From: Pterobdella sp. o SKG-2022
Taxonomy: Eukaryota > Annelida > Clitellata > Hirudinida > Piscicolidae
Assembly (NCBI GenBank): GCA_964035795.1
Contig: OZ038320.1
Coordinates: 11,444,118 to 11,508,117 of the forward strand
Length of the DNA: 64,000 nucleotides
Direction of reading: 5' to 3'
Positions 35,001 to 45,933 of the stretch are shown here, piece by piece (within the stretch, counting starts at the first letter, position 1; each line of letters begins with the position of its first letter). The notes under the pieces were generated by a model. It did not search any database. It was not told where the DNA came from and worked only from the letters and a program-made list of their open reading frames with translations. A program made the position numbers and the translations under genes.

Positions 35001-35309
35001 TAAAAAAATTTACATTAAATAACACTATGTTTCAACAAAACGCTTTGGAAACAAACCTGCATGCCAATAATGTTGGTATAGAACGAGCTTGAATTTCAGT
35101 CATTTTTTCAAAATTTAACGACTTAACATTTTCCATTAAACGTTTATCTAAAAATTCACTCAATACACCAAAAGACTGATCTTTTTCCATGGTTAGAGCC
35201 AATGATCTCAGCTGATCTATGAGGTTGTGAGTTTAATATTATTTAGATTTTTGAATTCCAAAAAACCTTAATGAAACTCACTTTTCAATTTTTTCTTTTC
35301 CGAGTTCAT
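29062..35309 (-). CDS. DDX18: DDX18/Has1 DEAD-box RNA helicase, complete
   Basis: Ten exons (minus strand): 35282-35309, 35057-35216, 34698-34998, 34384-34495, 33986-34116, 30891-31052, 30527-30679, 30131-30298, 29272-29452, 29062-29165. They total 499 codons, all GT-AG and phase-consistent. Motifs: Q motif region [14 protein letters not shown] (69-76); Ia PTREL (105-109); GG; TPGR; II DEAD (178-181); III SAT (209-211); IV-V region VMVFVSSC and TDVAARGLD (324-332); [10 protein letters not shown] (353-360). The Has1/DDX18 subgroup is shown by FEETMKQI after [12 protein letters not shown] before motif VI and the C-terminal AYKAYVRSY block. The enzyme acts in nucleolar pre-rRNA processing of the large subunit. 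The N-terminus is much shorter than human DDX18 (about 670 aa) and close to yeast Has1 (about 505); the first coding exon has only 28 nt, so a missed upstream exon is possible. Introns 5 and 8 carry LINEs. Confidence 0.93.
29581..29662. repeat. Near-perfect palindromic hairpin in DDX18 intron 8
   Basis: Left arm 29581-29617 and right arm 29623-29662 are inverted copies around a 5-base loop; the only differences are a small insertion and a substitution in the right arm (GTGTTCGTTG against the complement of CAAACAC). The arm contains AACAAACACAAAGTATTTA, which also occurs singly at 11213-11231. Confidence 0.85.
29765..30100 (+). mobile_element. LINE 3' fragment in DDX18 intron 8 (antisense to host)
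   Basis: Plus-strand reading gives [10 protein letters not shown], then [29 protein letters not shown], a stop, [20 protein letters not shown] and [11 protein letters not shown]. This is the C-terminal region that follows the RT in many non-LTR elements (RRWxLLGHxLR followed by GRPxTTLP). The RT itself is absent, so it is a 5'-truncated dead copy of a family different from copies A1/A2. Confidence 0.75.
31105..33655 (-). mobile_element. LINE copy A2 (endonuclease end, RT, PHD finger) in DDX18 intron 5
   Basis: Same strand as its host, 5'-truncated within the endonuclease. In element order: [34 protein letters not shown], a linker ([40 protein letters not shown]), then [56 protein letters not shown] and [20 protein letters not shown] (motif A). 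The catalytic box is degenerate ([12 protein letters not shown]). A PHD-type finger follows ([13 protein letters not shown] to FECRVCMNG, about 31785-31940), then the C-terminal block ([29 protein letters not shown]). Many stops and frameshifts. It retains the RT palm that copy A1 has lost. Confidence 0.9.
34255..34350 (-). repeat. Short repeat with (AATC)n tail in DDX18 intron 4
   Basis: Plus-strand AAAAAGATTTGATTGATTGAT at 34259-34279 is the same word that ends the LINE at 13301-13321. The neighbouring bases on its right include CTGCATCTCTGCAG and a run of ATGATAATAAT. It is probably the 3' end of a LINE or SINE with a TGAT/ATCA tail. Confidence 0.4.
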
Positions 35310-36132
35310 TTTTATGTAAACGCATGAAACAAAAGATAATAAATATTGAATAGTTTTAAATGTCAACTTAACGACGAAAAAATAATTTCATGGATATTAT
35401 ACATAGATCTACTATAATCATTAATTCCATTATAAATTTAAAAAAAATAAATAAACAAAGATTCTAAAAAAATTAAAATGAATAAATGATGATGAAATCA
35501 ATGAGTAGTATATGAAATACTGTAGTATTTTTTAGATCAACATGTAGATAGCCAAGTTTTGACAAACTTGGAAAAACTCATACTTGAGACTAAAAATAAG
35601 CCAAAGTCCAAATGGCTGTTTCAAATGGTTATCTCTGGCCATTGATCGCGGCGACGCTCAGAAAATTCGTTTCGCGGTGGATTTGCTGTTTATAATGGTT
35701 TTATGAATAAGCCAGAAAAATTAAAAAATTAAAATTTCATGTTAAAAGCAGTATGATAATACTGCCCACGATGGCTGATTTCAATCTAATTAATTTAATG
35801 CCTTTTAGTAGAACAAATTTAACCACAAATGATTTTTTTTTAGTTTTATTAGAAAAAACTTAAATTTAAAAAAAATAAATATTTTCTTAAATGCTAAATT
35901 GACAAAATATAAATTGTAATTTTTCAAAAAAACTGACTTAATCTGTTAAAAGCAACATTGTGTATTGCGAATTTTAAGTATGTTAGTCATGATTGATAAC
36001 AAATTCATTAGTGAAAAATTCATAGTTGATAAAAGTATTAGTTTAAAAACAAGTTTGATCCGATGAGGATTTCGCATCTTTATGCATTGAAAAATTTCTA
36101 AACCATTGTGATTAATTTCGTCAAATTTTTAA
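35310..36132. other. Spacer between DDX18 and ECHDC3
   Basis: 823 bp between the DDX18 start and the ECHDC3 stop (both genes on the minus strand). It must include the DDX18 promoter. It is AT-rich except for 35600-35690, which holds a GC-richer block (around GATCGCGGCGACGCTCAG) of unknown nature. No coding exon was recognised; an untranslated or extra N-terminal exon of DDX18 could lie here. Confidence 0.4.
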
Positions 36133-39100
36133 TTATTTATGCTTCCACGATGGTTTTCTCTTTTGTGCAAATGCTTCAATACCCTCTTGGGAATCTTCCA
36201 TCTTCAAATTCTCAACCATTGTATCACTTCCGAATCTGAAAATTATTCTTGTTATTAAATACATATATTCTGTTACTATGATATAACAAAAAAGAATGAA
36301 TTTTGAAAACTAAGTTTTCAATAAAAAATGAAGTAACAGAATTTTATAAATTAACAATAGCTTTATTTTTGAACATCGGCATCAAACAGCATCCAAATAA
36401 GCACCTATAATTAAATTTTTTTTTCTATTATAACTTGGAAAGAGTAGACCGGTAGCAACGTCGACAAGATAATGCTATCATTGTTGTCATTTAGCATGGT
36501 GGCTGATCCAGGTTGGCAAGGTGAGGCAAGGCAAGTAAGTAAAAGGCTGATCTCGAATACCAATAAAGTCGTTTAAGAAGTTAAATCGGACTGAATGTTT
36601 CTAACAAAATTTAAAAAAGCTCATTTTAAAAAGTACGATTATTAGTATCAATTGTCTAAGCGGATTTCTGTCAAACCCAGTTACTAGGACTATATAATTT
36701 AATATAGTATTATAAAGGTAAATAAAAAGCCTGGTTGCTTCAAGTAAAATTTATATAAAGTAAAAAAAAATTAAATTAATATTTCATAACTAAAAATATC
36801 TGAAAAAAATCTATTTACTTATATGCATCAGATAAAGAAAGTTCAATCTGCCTGTAGAATGCACGTTTTCCAAGTTGCATTACCGGCCTACTGAATTGCT
36901 TAATTTTTTCTGCTATTCTTAAAGTCTGTAAACGTTTCATACACTTATAGGTAAATTGATACAAATATTAAAAATCGATTAATACAGCATAAACAACGCG
37001 CAAAACAGAATGATGAATGATAAAAAATTATCAATTTGTTAACCAATTAAAGTCAGATAAATTAAAGACTGGAAAAATACGAAATATACATCAATGAGCT
37101 ACTGAGAAAAAATATGACTTCTAATAACTATAAATATAAATTATGATGATGATGATAACGATATGTGGATAAGATTTTAATATCTATAATAACCATAAAC
37201 CTCTTTTTGCAACTCTTCATCAGGCACTACCTTACTGACCAAACCACAGCGCAATGCTTCTGTGAGTTTTAATTGATTATTGTAGTTATAAATGTTATTT
37301 GAATAATTTATACCTCACCTTGGGAATTAATTGGTTCAGCAGTGAACAGCATCATGAGAGCAGTCTTCCGTGGCACACTTCTGGCTAAAGCTACTCCAGG
37401 CGTTGTACAAAAAAGACTGTTTGCTACACTAGATAAGGTTGTAGTTTGAGTTGCAGATCAAACATTAATTAAATTTAAACATAACCGTGAATTTACAATA
37501 ATTAACTGAGTTATTGTCGCTACAATCCTACCAAAACCGTAACTAGTTAAAATACCATGACCATCAAAAATCCGTATTTCAAAAATCCGGAAAAATTTAT
37601 AGTAAAATAAAAAAATTTTGAATGGTTGTGCAAATCTAAAATGTAAACATGATGATATGATTGTTTTTAAAACTAAATGGAGTGTGATGACTTATGCAGT
37701 AATTTAAACCATTTGCAAAATGAACATAAAGATTGAAAGCTTTGAAAATGAGGGTCTGAAAGCAAATGAAATAAATGAAGTAAATAGACAAACTTGCCAA
37801 TGAAGAAGTTTTAATCCGTGTGCATAAAATACGGAATCTCTTTTCCAGACTATTTAAAAATTACGACAACGCGATGCTTCAAGTTTTTGAATTCCGAAGG
37901 TATACTGTATCAATTCTATGAGAAAAAAATAAATGGAAACCCTGGTGTTGCGAATTTAGAAGACTCTGAAGCAACAGCTATGTCACAACTTGCTACCAAC
38001 TGACAACCAGCTGCAGTGGCCAAGCCTATGAAGTTTGTTGAAAAAGGTGAAAATTATTGCTTTTTTATATTAACTTTCAAAATATATTTTCGGTTTGATA
38101 ATTGATGAGATAGAAGATAAGTAATATATAAAAATGATATTAAAATCAATAATGATTAACTAGCCTTGTACTTGGGCTATCACTGGAACAGGTAATTTCT
38201 AAAGAGAATGAATAACAATTATAAATGCTTTTCACTGAACAAATGTTGACCCGTATTATATTTTATATTCATAATGGCTATATTCAAAGTGTATTCCTTT
38301 TATTGAGAAATATCAAATTATTGCTTAACTAATCACGTATTCTAAAAAATAAAATAAAAACTATGAATTACTAAAAAGTAGTTGAAAAATTCAAAGTATT
38401 TTACATATTTTGAGAAAAAAAACCCAGATTATCTAAACTTTCTACATTTATTTACAACCATAAGTTGCAAAAGTTTTCAAAATAAGCTAATTACAGTTGT
38501 ATCACCTGAAATGAAATCATAATATTAGACAACAGATCAAATGTCTTCTGAGCCAGGTCTACATCTGCCTATCAAAATAGGTATTTAAATTAAAAATTAA
38601 TATTATCAATGTAAGTAAAAGTAGTTCAGAAATAGCAATAGTATTAATTGATAATGATAATTGAAATAATCAAACCAATTCTTTCAGATTATGTCCACTA
38701 CTAAACACATTGCCAGCTGCTTTAATGATGATAGCTGATAAGTTTTTATTGGATTTGTTGATATCATTTTGCAGACTTGATAATAAATCAAAAGATAGAG
38801 TATTTCTGAAAAATTAAATATTTTGAAAAGAAAATAAGTTGAATAGCATATTCAGAGATAAGTAGTATTCTAAGATTTTTCATTGAAAGTAATGAGACAC
38901 CAAAAGTGTATAGAGCTCATTAGAAATAAGAAAACTTTCAATAGTTTTAAATAAAAATTTCTGAAAATCAAAAAACTAAAACTTGTATATTAAAATTAAT
39001 GATTGAAACTAATTCAGAAAGTTATTATATTAAAAAAAGCCTATTTGGATAAAGTAATTTTTATATTTGAAAACACCTTTTAGAAGGGTTATTTAATGTA

Positions 39101-39170
39101 ATTGTCCTTATTCCATCAGTGTCTTCACACAAAGTAAGTTTTTGTAAAGTTGAAAAACATTTTCTAAACA
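36133..39170 (-). CDS. ECHDC3: ECHDC3-like enoyl-CoA hydratase domain protein (5' end uncertain)
   Basis: Exons (minus strand): 39077-39170 (5' limit uncertain), 38676-38805, 38506-38568, 38165-38198, 37941-38025, 37319-37428, 37201-37259, 36819-36925, 36133-36235. They give about 261 codons; human has about 303. Crotonase-fold blocks in order: [33 protein letters not shown] (oxyanion-hole strand), [83 protein letters not shown], and the C-terminal [20 protein letters not shown]. The order and the [11 protein letters not shown] and AFxQKRKPxW motifs identify ECHDC3 within the enoyl-CoA hydratase/isomerase superfamily; in mammals it is mitochondrial. The first visible exon reads [13 protein letters not shown], fitting a transit-peptide end, but no ATG was secured. 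The 38165 donor is GC, not GT. Confidence 0.88.
36441..36540 (+). repeat. Interspersed repeat R1, copy 3 (ECHDC3 intron)
   Basis: Contains GTAGACCGGTAGCAACGTCG, ATCATTGTTGTCATTTAGCA and GGTGAGGCAAGGCAAG, which follow the same order as the R1 copies at 24780-24965 (inverted) and 49660-49790. It is the most diverged of the three. It lies in the last ECHDC3 intron. Confidence 0.5.
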
Positions 39171-41499
39171 CTGGGTTCACAGAAAATATCTGTTTAGCAA
39201 TTGATAGTATGTCATAAAAACATATTTCAGAAATAAAACTTTTATTGAAATTCTTTTATACAGAACAAAATTTCATGTTATACTCATTTTGAAAATTAAC
39301 CGACTAATCTCATAGAAATTTTACAATATTTAAACTTTTTAAAGTGAAATACCTTCAATTTATTAATAGTTTTTAGCGAAAACATGCTAGAGGCTAAAGG
39401 TTATCAGGATATATATATTATATAGAACTTCAACATCTTTCTTATTATTTTAAAAAAATAAAACCTGTTGAAAATTTTTGCTTTAATTTAAAAGAGAACT
39501 TTTTTCTTATTATTTCGATGACAATAAATATTTTGATTTAGCAGCTGTTTTTTACTTTTTTCAGCTTTTCCTTTTTAACTCCTTCATTCTCGTTTGCCAA
39601 AAAATAATACTCTGTTGTTTTTGATGAAAAATTTCTGGTGTCTAAGGATGAACTTCAGAAACTACAACTTCAGACTGTTACATAAAATTTTGCACTTCCA
39701 TTTCCGATAGACAATGTTTTTTAACCTGATTAAATTTATTTGATTTTTTTGCGCATTTTTGAAGTTTGAATGTGTGGATCTGGATTTATATAAAGTCTAT
39801 TTTGGTTTATGGCACTTCGCGATTTGAAGTCTTACGCTCTATGGCTATGCAAATGAGTCTTTTTGTTGATTCTTTTAACAAAATGAGTTTTTCGGCTTGA
39901 AACACAAAAAGCTGTCATTACAAGGAAGTCTGTCAGTTTTTAAAGAGTGTTGTTGCTTATAAATCATATTTGGAACCAAAAGATGAACACCATAAACGCT
40001 AGATTGTTATATTGAATTCTTTATGAAACGGAATATAGGTTTCAAAATCAGCTAGAAAATGACTGAAATCAATGTGTCGACCTCAGTTCAGTTTGAAAAA
40101 TAAGATTTTCGTAAAAGAGAAAAGTTAAAATATATTGTTAAAATTTTTGTTAAAAAGTTGTATAGAAAAAAAGGCTCAAAGAAACATGAAACGCTTTCAA
40201 AAGCAAATTCTTTCAGTACACCGCCAGATATGAGCTCAAAGCGAGCAAGACTTCTATTCTGCATGTGTTCAAAGGTTGAATAATAACATAACAGAAAATT
40301 AATAAGCTACCAGCTTTTGTTACATGAAGCTCACAAAGCCTTCTGAGTAGTTTCTAGGGATACGATCTCAAACCACGATCTTCTTCTCAGCTGTCACCAA
40401 TATAAAATGAATACCATAGCATGAAAAGAAATTAGTGATAGATTTTACATGTTCTTGAAATAATTTATTTTTAGTCGATACAACTCTTTCTTAAAAATCA
40501 GAGAAAACGGAAAAATGGAACTATAATGCAAGGAAAACACTTGGAGCACAATCACAACATAAAAGCGCATTATTTTATTGCTGATCTGTGCACCTATAGA
40601 TGTAAAAAGCATTAACAATCAGGTTTTTTAGTAATCTTGAAATTTTCAAGTGATTTCAACTTCAAAAGCAAATCTTAAAATTCTCAAACTTCTTCAAAAT
40701 ATTTAAGTTATATTAATGAACACTGAATAGCAAGCTAGCAATAAATTTTAGTTAAACAATAACTTTTTTACTCATCTCTGATTTAGCAAAATTTTATAAA
40801 GTATACATTCACAATTCAGCAATACGCCGATCCTTAAAACTAAAATTCAACAATTTCAGGGTTAAATTGGATACTAAACTTACAGTTCCTTACACCCAAT
40901 GATACAAAAAAACTCTTAAAGTACTAAATCCTCTCACTGCATAAAAAAAAGAAACGTCGAGTAAAACTAATTCAACCTTTAAACTACTTCTACTATCTGG
41001 CTCCTGATTATTCGAACATATCAACCCAAAAGCTTCAAATCGTGTAAAATACTTCAATAAATGGATGCACCAGACACATACAATATCTGCCAAATAAAAC
41101 AAAAATATTGTCATTTCAATATCACCTTTATCTTTTTCCGTGCAAATCACATCACAAACCTCAATCTCTTTTCAACCTATTCGCTACATTAAAAAAAACT
41201 ATATATAACACATATATCGAGAGTAAAAAACATATTATATAGTATAGTGGCAACAACTCGTCTTCAGGTATTGCCATTGCTTTGCATACAATTTCTTGAT
41301 CAAAAGGAGCTTTTCAAACCTGCAGAAGACTTACACACCTTCCTACACTTGCCACACCCACAAGAAAAATTGAAACTGAAAATAAGAATTTCTTAATGAA
41401 TTTTCAAACCACCTACACTTTTGCAGACTGCCGTAAATGTAACATGATACTGCTAAAGAGCATTGGGCAAACAGAATTCTGACGTGTAAAGTGCACTAA
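39171..41499. other. Upstream of ECHDC3: no gene recognised
   Basis: AT-rich DNA. The 86-codon minus-strand frame at 40890-41150 has a hydrophobic start but no family resemblance. Around 39550-40290 the minus strand gives several stretches of protein-like sequence broken by stops in every frame, possibly a decayed coding element that I cannot identify. The first exon or promoter of ECHDC3 should also be here. Confidence 0.4.
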
Positions 41500-44400
41500 A
41501 TGTCCTTCTCATGCATGCTGGAGATACGCGATGTCAATGGGACCTTAGATGACAGTGAGCTAGCCATGTTCAAACATGGTTTTCCCACATTGACCAGGCT
41601 AATGAAGCTAGAGACCAGAGTGCAAGGAGCTGAGTGGTTGACGTGTGTGTCTGATTGACAAAAGATCAAGAAGATAAGCTTGAGAGTGCATGCAATGAGT
41701 CAAAGTAATTTAAACTTGCATCTTTGGGAGATAGGTAACCAGTGCAAACGATCAAGACAGTCGCTGGAAGAGCTGAAATAATCAGCTTGAAGAACCGTCT
41801 TGGCCGCGTGGTTTTGGAGGCTTGAAGTTTGCATAAAAGATCCGCAAAGGAGAGAATTACAGTAGTCCAATCTGGAAAGAACTAGTGAGATAAAGAGGGC
41901 ATTAGCAGTGGAAAGAGGTAAGAATTTGCGTACTTGTTTTATGGCATAAATATGAAAATTGGAAGATTGGATTATTTGAGAAAAAAAGGGAGCAAAGTTC
42001 AAATTTGAATCCAAGGTGACACCTAAAATTTTGAGCTTGGAAGATATAGGAAGTGTAGTGCCGTCGAGAGTTACCACAGAAGAGAGATTGTATTTTGCTA
42101 AAAGACGAGAGCTACCGACAAACATCACCTCACTCTTAGTAGGGTTTAGCTTCAGTTGGCTTTGGGAAAACCAGGAGTTTAAAGCGGAAAGACAACTGGA
42201 TAATTTAAGGAGAGTAGGGCTAAGATCTGGGTGAGAGACTCCGGTGAAGAGTGATGTCATCAGCGAACTGGTGAAAAAGCAAGTCGTGCTGTACAATAAT
42301 GCTACACATGGGTGATGTATAAAGAGAGAAGAAGATTGGTCCCAAAACGGAGCCCTGCGGCACGCCTGAGTTGAGTGATGTAAGAGAAGAAGAGAAATTG
42401 TCCATTTTAACTAACTGAGAACGTTGAGAGAGGTAAGAGCGAAACCAAGAAAGAGCGAGATCAGAAATATTGAAGTGTATATTCAAAATATCAATAAAGA
42501 TATTGTGATCAAAAGTGTCAAAAGCAGCAGAAAAGTCTAGCGAAGCCAAAACGGCCGCATGTCCAGTAGCGCAGATGTTGCGAAGACTGTCAGTGATGCG
42601 TAAGAGTATGGTTTCTGTTGAGTGGTGCTTGTGATATGCTGATTGGAAAGGATTAAAATTAGGAGATGATGAAACGTGAGAAGTTATTCTGGAATGAACG
42701 AGTCTTGATAATTTTTGAAATGGTGCTCAAGTTAGAAATAGGGCGGTAGTTCTAAGGAATGGTAGGGTCCAAATTGCCTTTCTTAAGCAAAGGGAGAACT
42801 TGTGCTGTTTTAAAGGAGGCGGGGAATATTGCTTGTGAAAAAGAAAAGTTGATAAGTTTGGAAATTATTGGAGCGAAGAAGTGAGAAAAGCGTTTTAAAG
42901 TGGATGTGGGGATTAAGTCTAATGGAGAAGATTTGTTGGGTAAAGAGCGAATTAGCCTACTCACTTCTTCAATACTAACAAATGAAAAATAAGAGAGTGG
43001 TGTTCGATTGTCTGGTAGAATAGGGTCTGTGCAGTGCGAAATGGACTTTGGCAAAGATTTGTGAATAAGAACGATTTTCTCTTTAAAAAAGCTGCAAAGG
43101 GTATTCACAAGATTGATAGCTTCTGAAGAGCTGCGTGGCGGAGAAGGAGGGGATCTATGTAGGATGGAGTTGGCAGTTTACCAAAAAACTTTCGAGTTTG
43201 GTTTGACAGATGCAAGCATGTTGTTAAAATAATCAGCACGGGATTTAAAGATGAGAGCGCGAGCAGTCTTACGAGATTCCTTGAGGGCAGCAAGAAGACT
43301 GGCTAGAACAGGCTTGGATGACCTTAACAATAAGGAAATTTTCCTCTCAAGTTTTCGTCTTTTTCTTTTGGCGGCAATGACGTCAGTGGATAGCTTGTGA
43401 TGGAAGTGACTGCTGGGGCGAAAGATGTGGGTGCGAAAAGGGGCATGGTGGTCGATAAGTGATTGAAAGGAGTTGTTCATTGTTGTAAGAAACTCTTCAA
43501 CTGGAACATCAGAAAATTTAGTTAGTGTATTATGGATATGTCTGAGATCTTTCTCGAAGACAGCATCATCAAAGTTTTCAAGAGCGGGAAACTACAATGC
43601 GAGGGGGAAGAGGAGGAGGAGTGAGGTTGAGACTGCATAAAATAAGATAGTGATCGGAGTCAAAAGTTTCTCTGCCGATTTCTTGTAGGAGATGACTGTT
43701 AGGTTTTGGAGTAATGATGAGGTCAAGGATGTTACCAAGTCTGTGGGTGGGGAAGTCTATGTGCTGGACCAGCTCGAGTTCACGTAAAAAAGCACTAAGC
43801 GGGTTGTCATGAAACGTACAATTTGGGGTGTTGAAATCACCAGCCAATATAAATTTGAAGAAAGAGAATAAAGGAAATAGAAATGAGACGTGAGCTCGCA
43901 GATAAAATTGCCGGTGTTTGGAGGACGGTAGATCACCGATAGAAACAAACAGTGTGACGGAAAAGACACTTTGGCTGTGAATGATTCAAAAGAAGAATGG
44001 GACGGGATTTATGGCATCCAATCTAATGGAGTTTTTGGAAATTAGAGAAATACCTCGACCTCGTTTACCAATGGGTCGGTGAGAGTGCAAGACATGAGAG
44101 CCATGAGGCACAATGTCATATTTTGTGACATTGTCTGCGTTTTCAGGAATTCAAGTTTCCGTCAAAGCAATAATGTTAAGTTTAAGAGAAAGGATAGTAT
44201 CGAGTATAATAGAAGATTTACTACGAGTAGACCTAGGATTAAGAGCGAATTTAGTAGACAAAGGTACATTGTGGACTTTAGGATGAGAGGCTGACCGTCA
44301 ATCCCAAGCCGTACGTCCCATCTTGAGTCGCACTTGTTGTCTATAAAGGGGACAAGAGGAGGATGTTGTGACGTGGTCATGGAAAGAGCGCTTTGATTTA

Positions 44401-45240
44401 AAGCAGGGAACACAAAAGGAAGAAGAGGTTTTAGGGCAGTTGTCAGACGAATGGTCTTTGTCGCAGTCCTCACATACTCTAGGATTTTGGAATTTGATAT
44501 GTTATGACTATAAGTCTGACAATTCAGACATCTAGTTGGATGAATGCGAGAATGGAAAGGGAATCTACCAAAAGGTAAATGTACATTCATGGACTTGTTC
44601 AGCATGGGAAAAACATTGCTTGGAACTTGAATAAGCCAGTCACGAGTAGAAGGGTTTCGTGCGTTGGGCCTGTGCCTAAAGGCACGGAAAGTGCTGGAAT
44701 CAGCAGATGGAAAGAGGTTTCAAGTTCTTCATTAGTAACCCATGTCGGTAGACTCAAAACGGTGATTGTTGGATTTAATAGAACTGGGTCGTGGAGGCGT
44801 ATATTGGGAAGAGAAGAAAGAAAAAGTTTGGCATTTTTGAGGGAATCAGCAGAGTCAGCTTTCCAGACAACAGCATCTGTAGACTCTCGAACATGGTTAG
44901 GAAAAGATTTAAAGGCTTATTGTGAAAATTTGATGGACGAAATCAATCTCCTGCACAATTCACTAGGAGTCTCACCTGTGGTTGAGATAACTTTGGTGGA
45001 ATATTTAATAATGGGTAGGGTTTTTTTAATAGAAGGGATTTTATGTTGGATGAAGAGGAGTGAGTGTGAAATTGTGTTAGTGGATGGATGAGAAGGATGT
45101 GCATGTTTTTTGATTTGACAATAGTGCTGTAAGTAGGTTGGGATGAGTTAGTAGTAAGAATAGATGTGGTTGAATTGGTTGGTGTGAATGGTTCTAGGGA
45201 AATTAATGATAGAAAATTATTAATTGAACTAAGAGATTAG
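41500..45240 (-). mobile_element. CR1/L2-like LINE with zinc knuckles, near full length but broken
   Basis: Minus strand. 5' part (about 45090-44300): an ORF1-like segment ending in CCHC-type knuckles seen across two frames (RCLNCQTYSHN, then VCEDCDKDHSSDNC). Then an endonuclease with MAGDFNTPNCTF and LDLIITPKPNS (43760-43847), a linker with GRETFDSDHYLI, and RT: LDLIPTSTLKRFSHFF, LDFSAAFDTFDHNIF (motif A), SGVPQGSVLGPIFFSLYT (motif B), HQFADDITLH (catalytic FADD) and LNPTKSEVMFVG. The C-terminal block LDRLHWLPISQRCKFKLL is typical of CR1/L2 elements. Frameshifts at several points separate the pieces, so it is not active. It stands alone between ECHDC3 and the HMGA-like gene. The 3' limit near 41500 is estimated. 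Confidence 0.88.
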
Positions 45241-45933
45241 CACATGTTTATCTGTTTTCGCTAGATTAAATTTGATCTGCACAGTAGAGGTTTATAAAAA
45301 CTCCATTATATTAGTGAGGTAAACAAACACAAAGTTAATTAGTCTAAGCCACGAAGCTTTTTGCAAGCATCATCCTCTGATAGTGTAAGTTAAACCTACG
45401 AAAAGCTTCGTTATTCAGATTAATATATACTTTGTTTACCTCACTATTTGGCTTAGCCTTTTCCACGTCATCTTAATGATTACAAGTAACGTTTGAATTA
45501 TATTTAGAGTATATAATGTTACTAAAAGCTTCGTATCTTAATGAACTTACTAGTGTTCTGAAATTATCTTCATTTTACGGTTTGGCTTTTGAAAAAATCA
45601 TTTAGAGTAGGATATGAGAATCTAGACCAACAATTAATTGGCTTGCGAACCGACCATGGGGTCTTTGTGATATAACTTTAAAAAAAAAACAGTCAAAATT
45701 TTTTTCTGTATGATGTTACTGACCACGTCATTTTAAGAATATGGTAGTTAATTTGAAACAAACTTATAAAGCAGGTCAGTTAAAACACCAATTTATTAAA
45801 AACATTGCAAGAACACAAATGATTGAAATTTTAAAATATGATGGACACACAGAGATTCTGACGCTGTAGACACAAATACAATAAACTTAAATGATACAGT
45901 CTATTAATAATGATTTATTCAGGTGGTAAGTTG
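45241..45933. other. Spacer between the CR1/L2-like LINE and the HMGA-like gene
   Basis: Apart from the foldback element, AT-rich and non-coding. TTTATT (AATAAA on the minus strand) at 45914-45919 and 45792-45797 are candidate poly(A) signals for the HMGA-like gene; the second is at a more usual distance from its stop. Confidence 0.45.
45312..45446. repeat. Foldback element with TAGTGAGGTAAACAAA ends
   Basis: Left arm 45312-45361 begins TAGTGAGGTAAACAAA and ends ACGAAGCTTTT; right arm 45401-45446 is the inverse, starting AAAAGCTTCGT and ending TTTGTTTACCTCACTA. The outer 16 bases and inner 11 bases are perfect inverted copies; the middles have diverged. The loop is about 40 bp. The size and shape fit a MITE. 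Confidence 0.75.

Noticed and set aside
37818..38003. 61-codon plus-strand frame
   Set aside because: It is the antisense shadow of the ECHDC3 exon 37941-38025, whose minus-strand reading [19 protein letters not shown] is conserved.
40890..41150. 86-codon minus-strand frame with a hydrophobic segment
   Set aside because: No similarity I recognise, no splice partners, isolated in AT-rich DNA.
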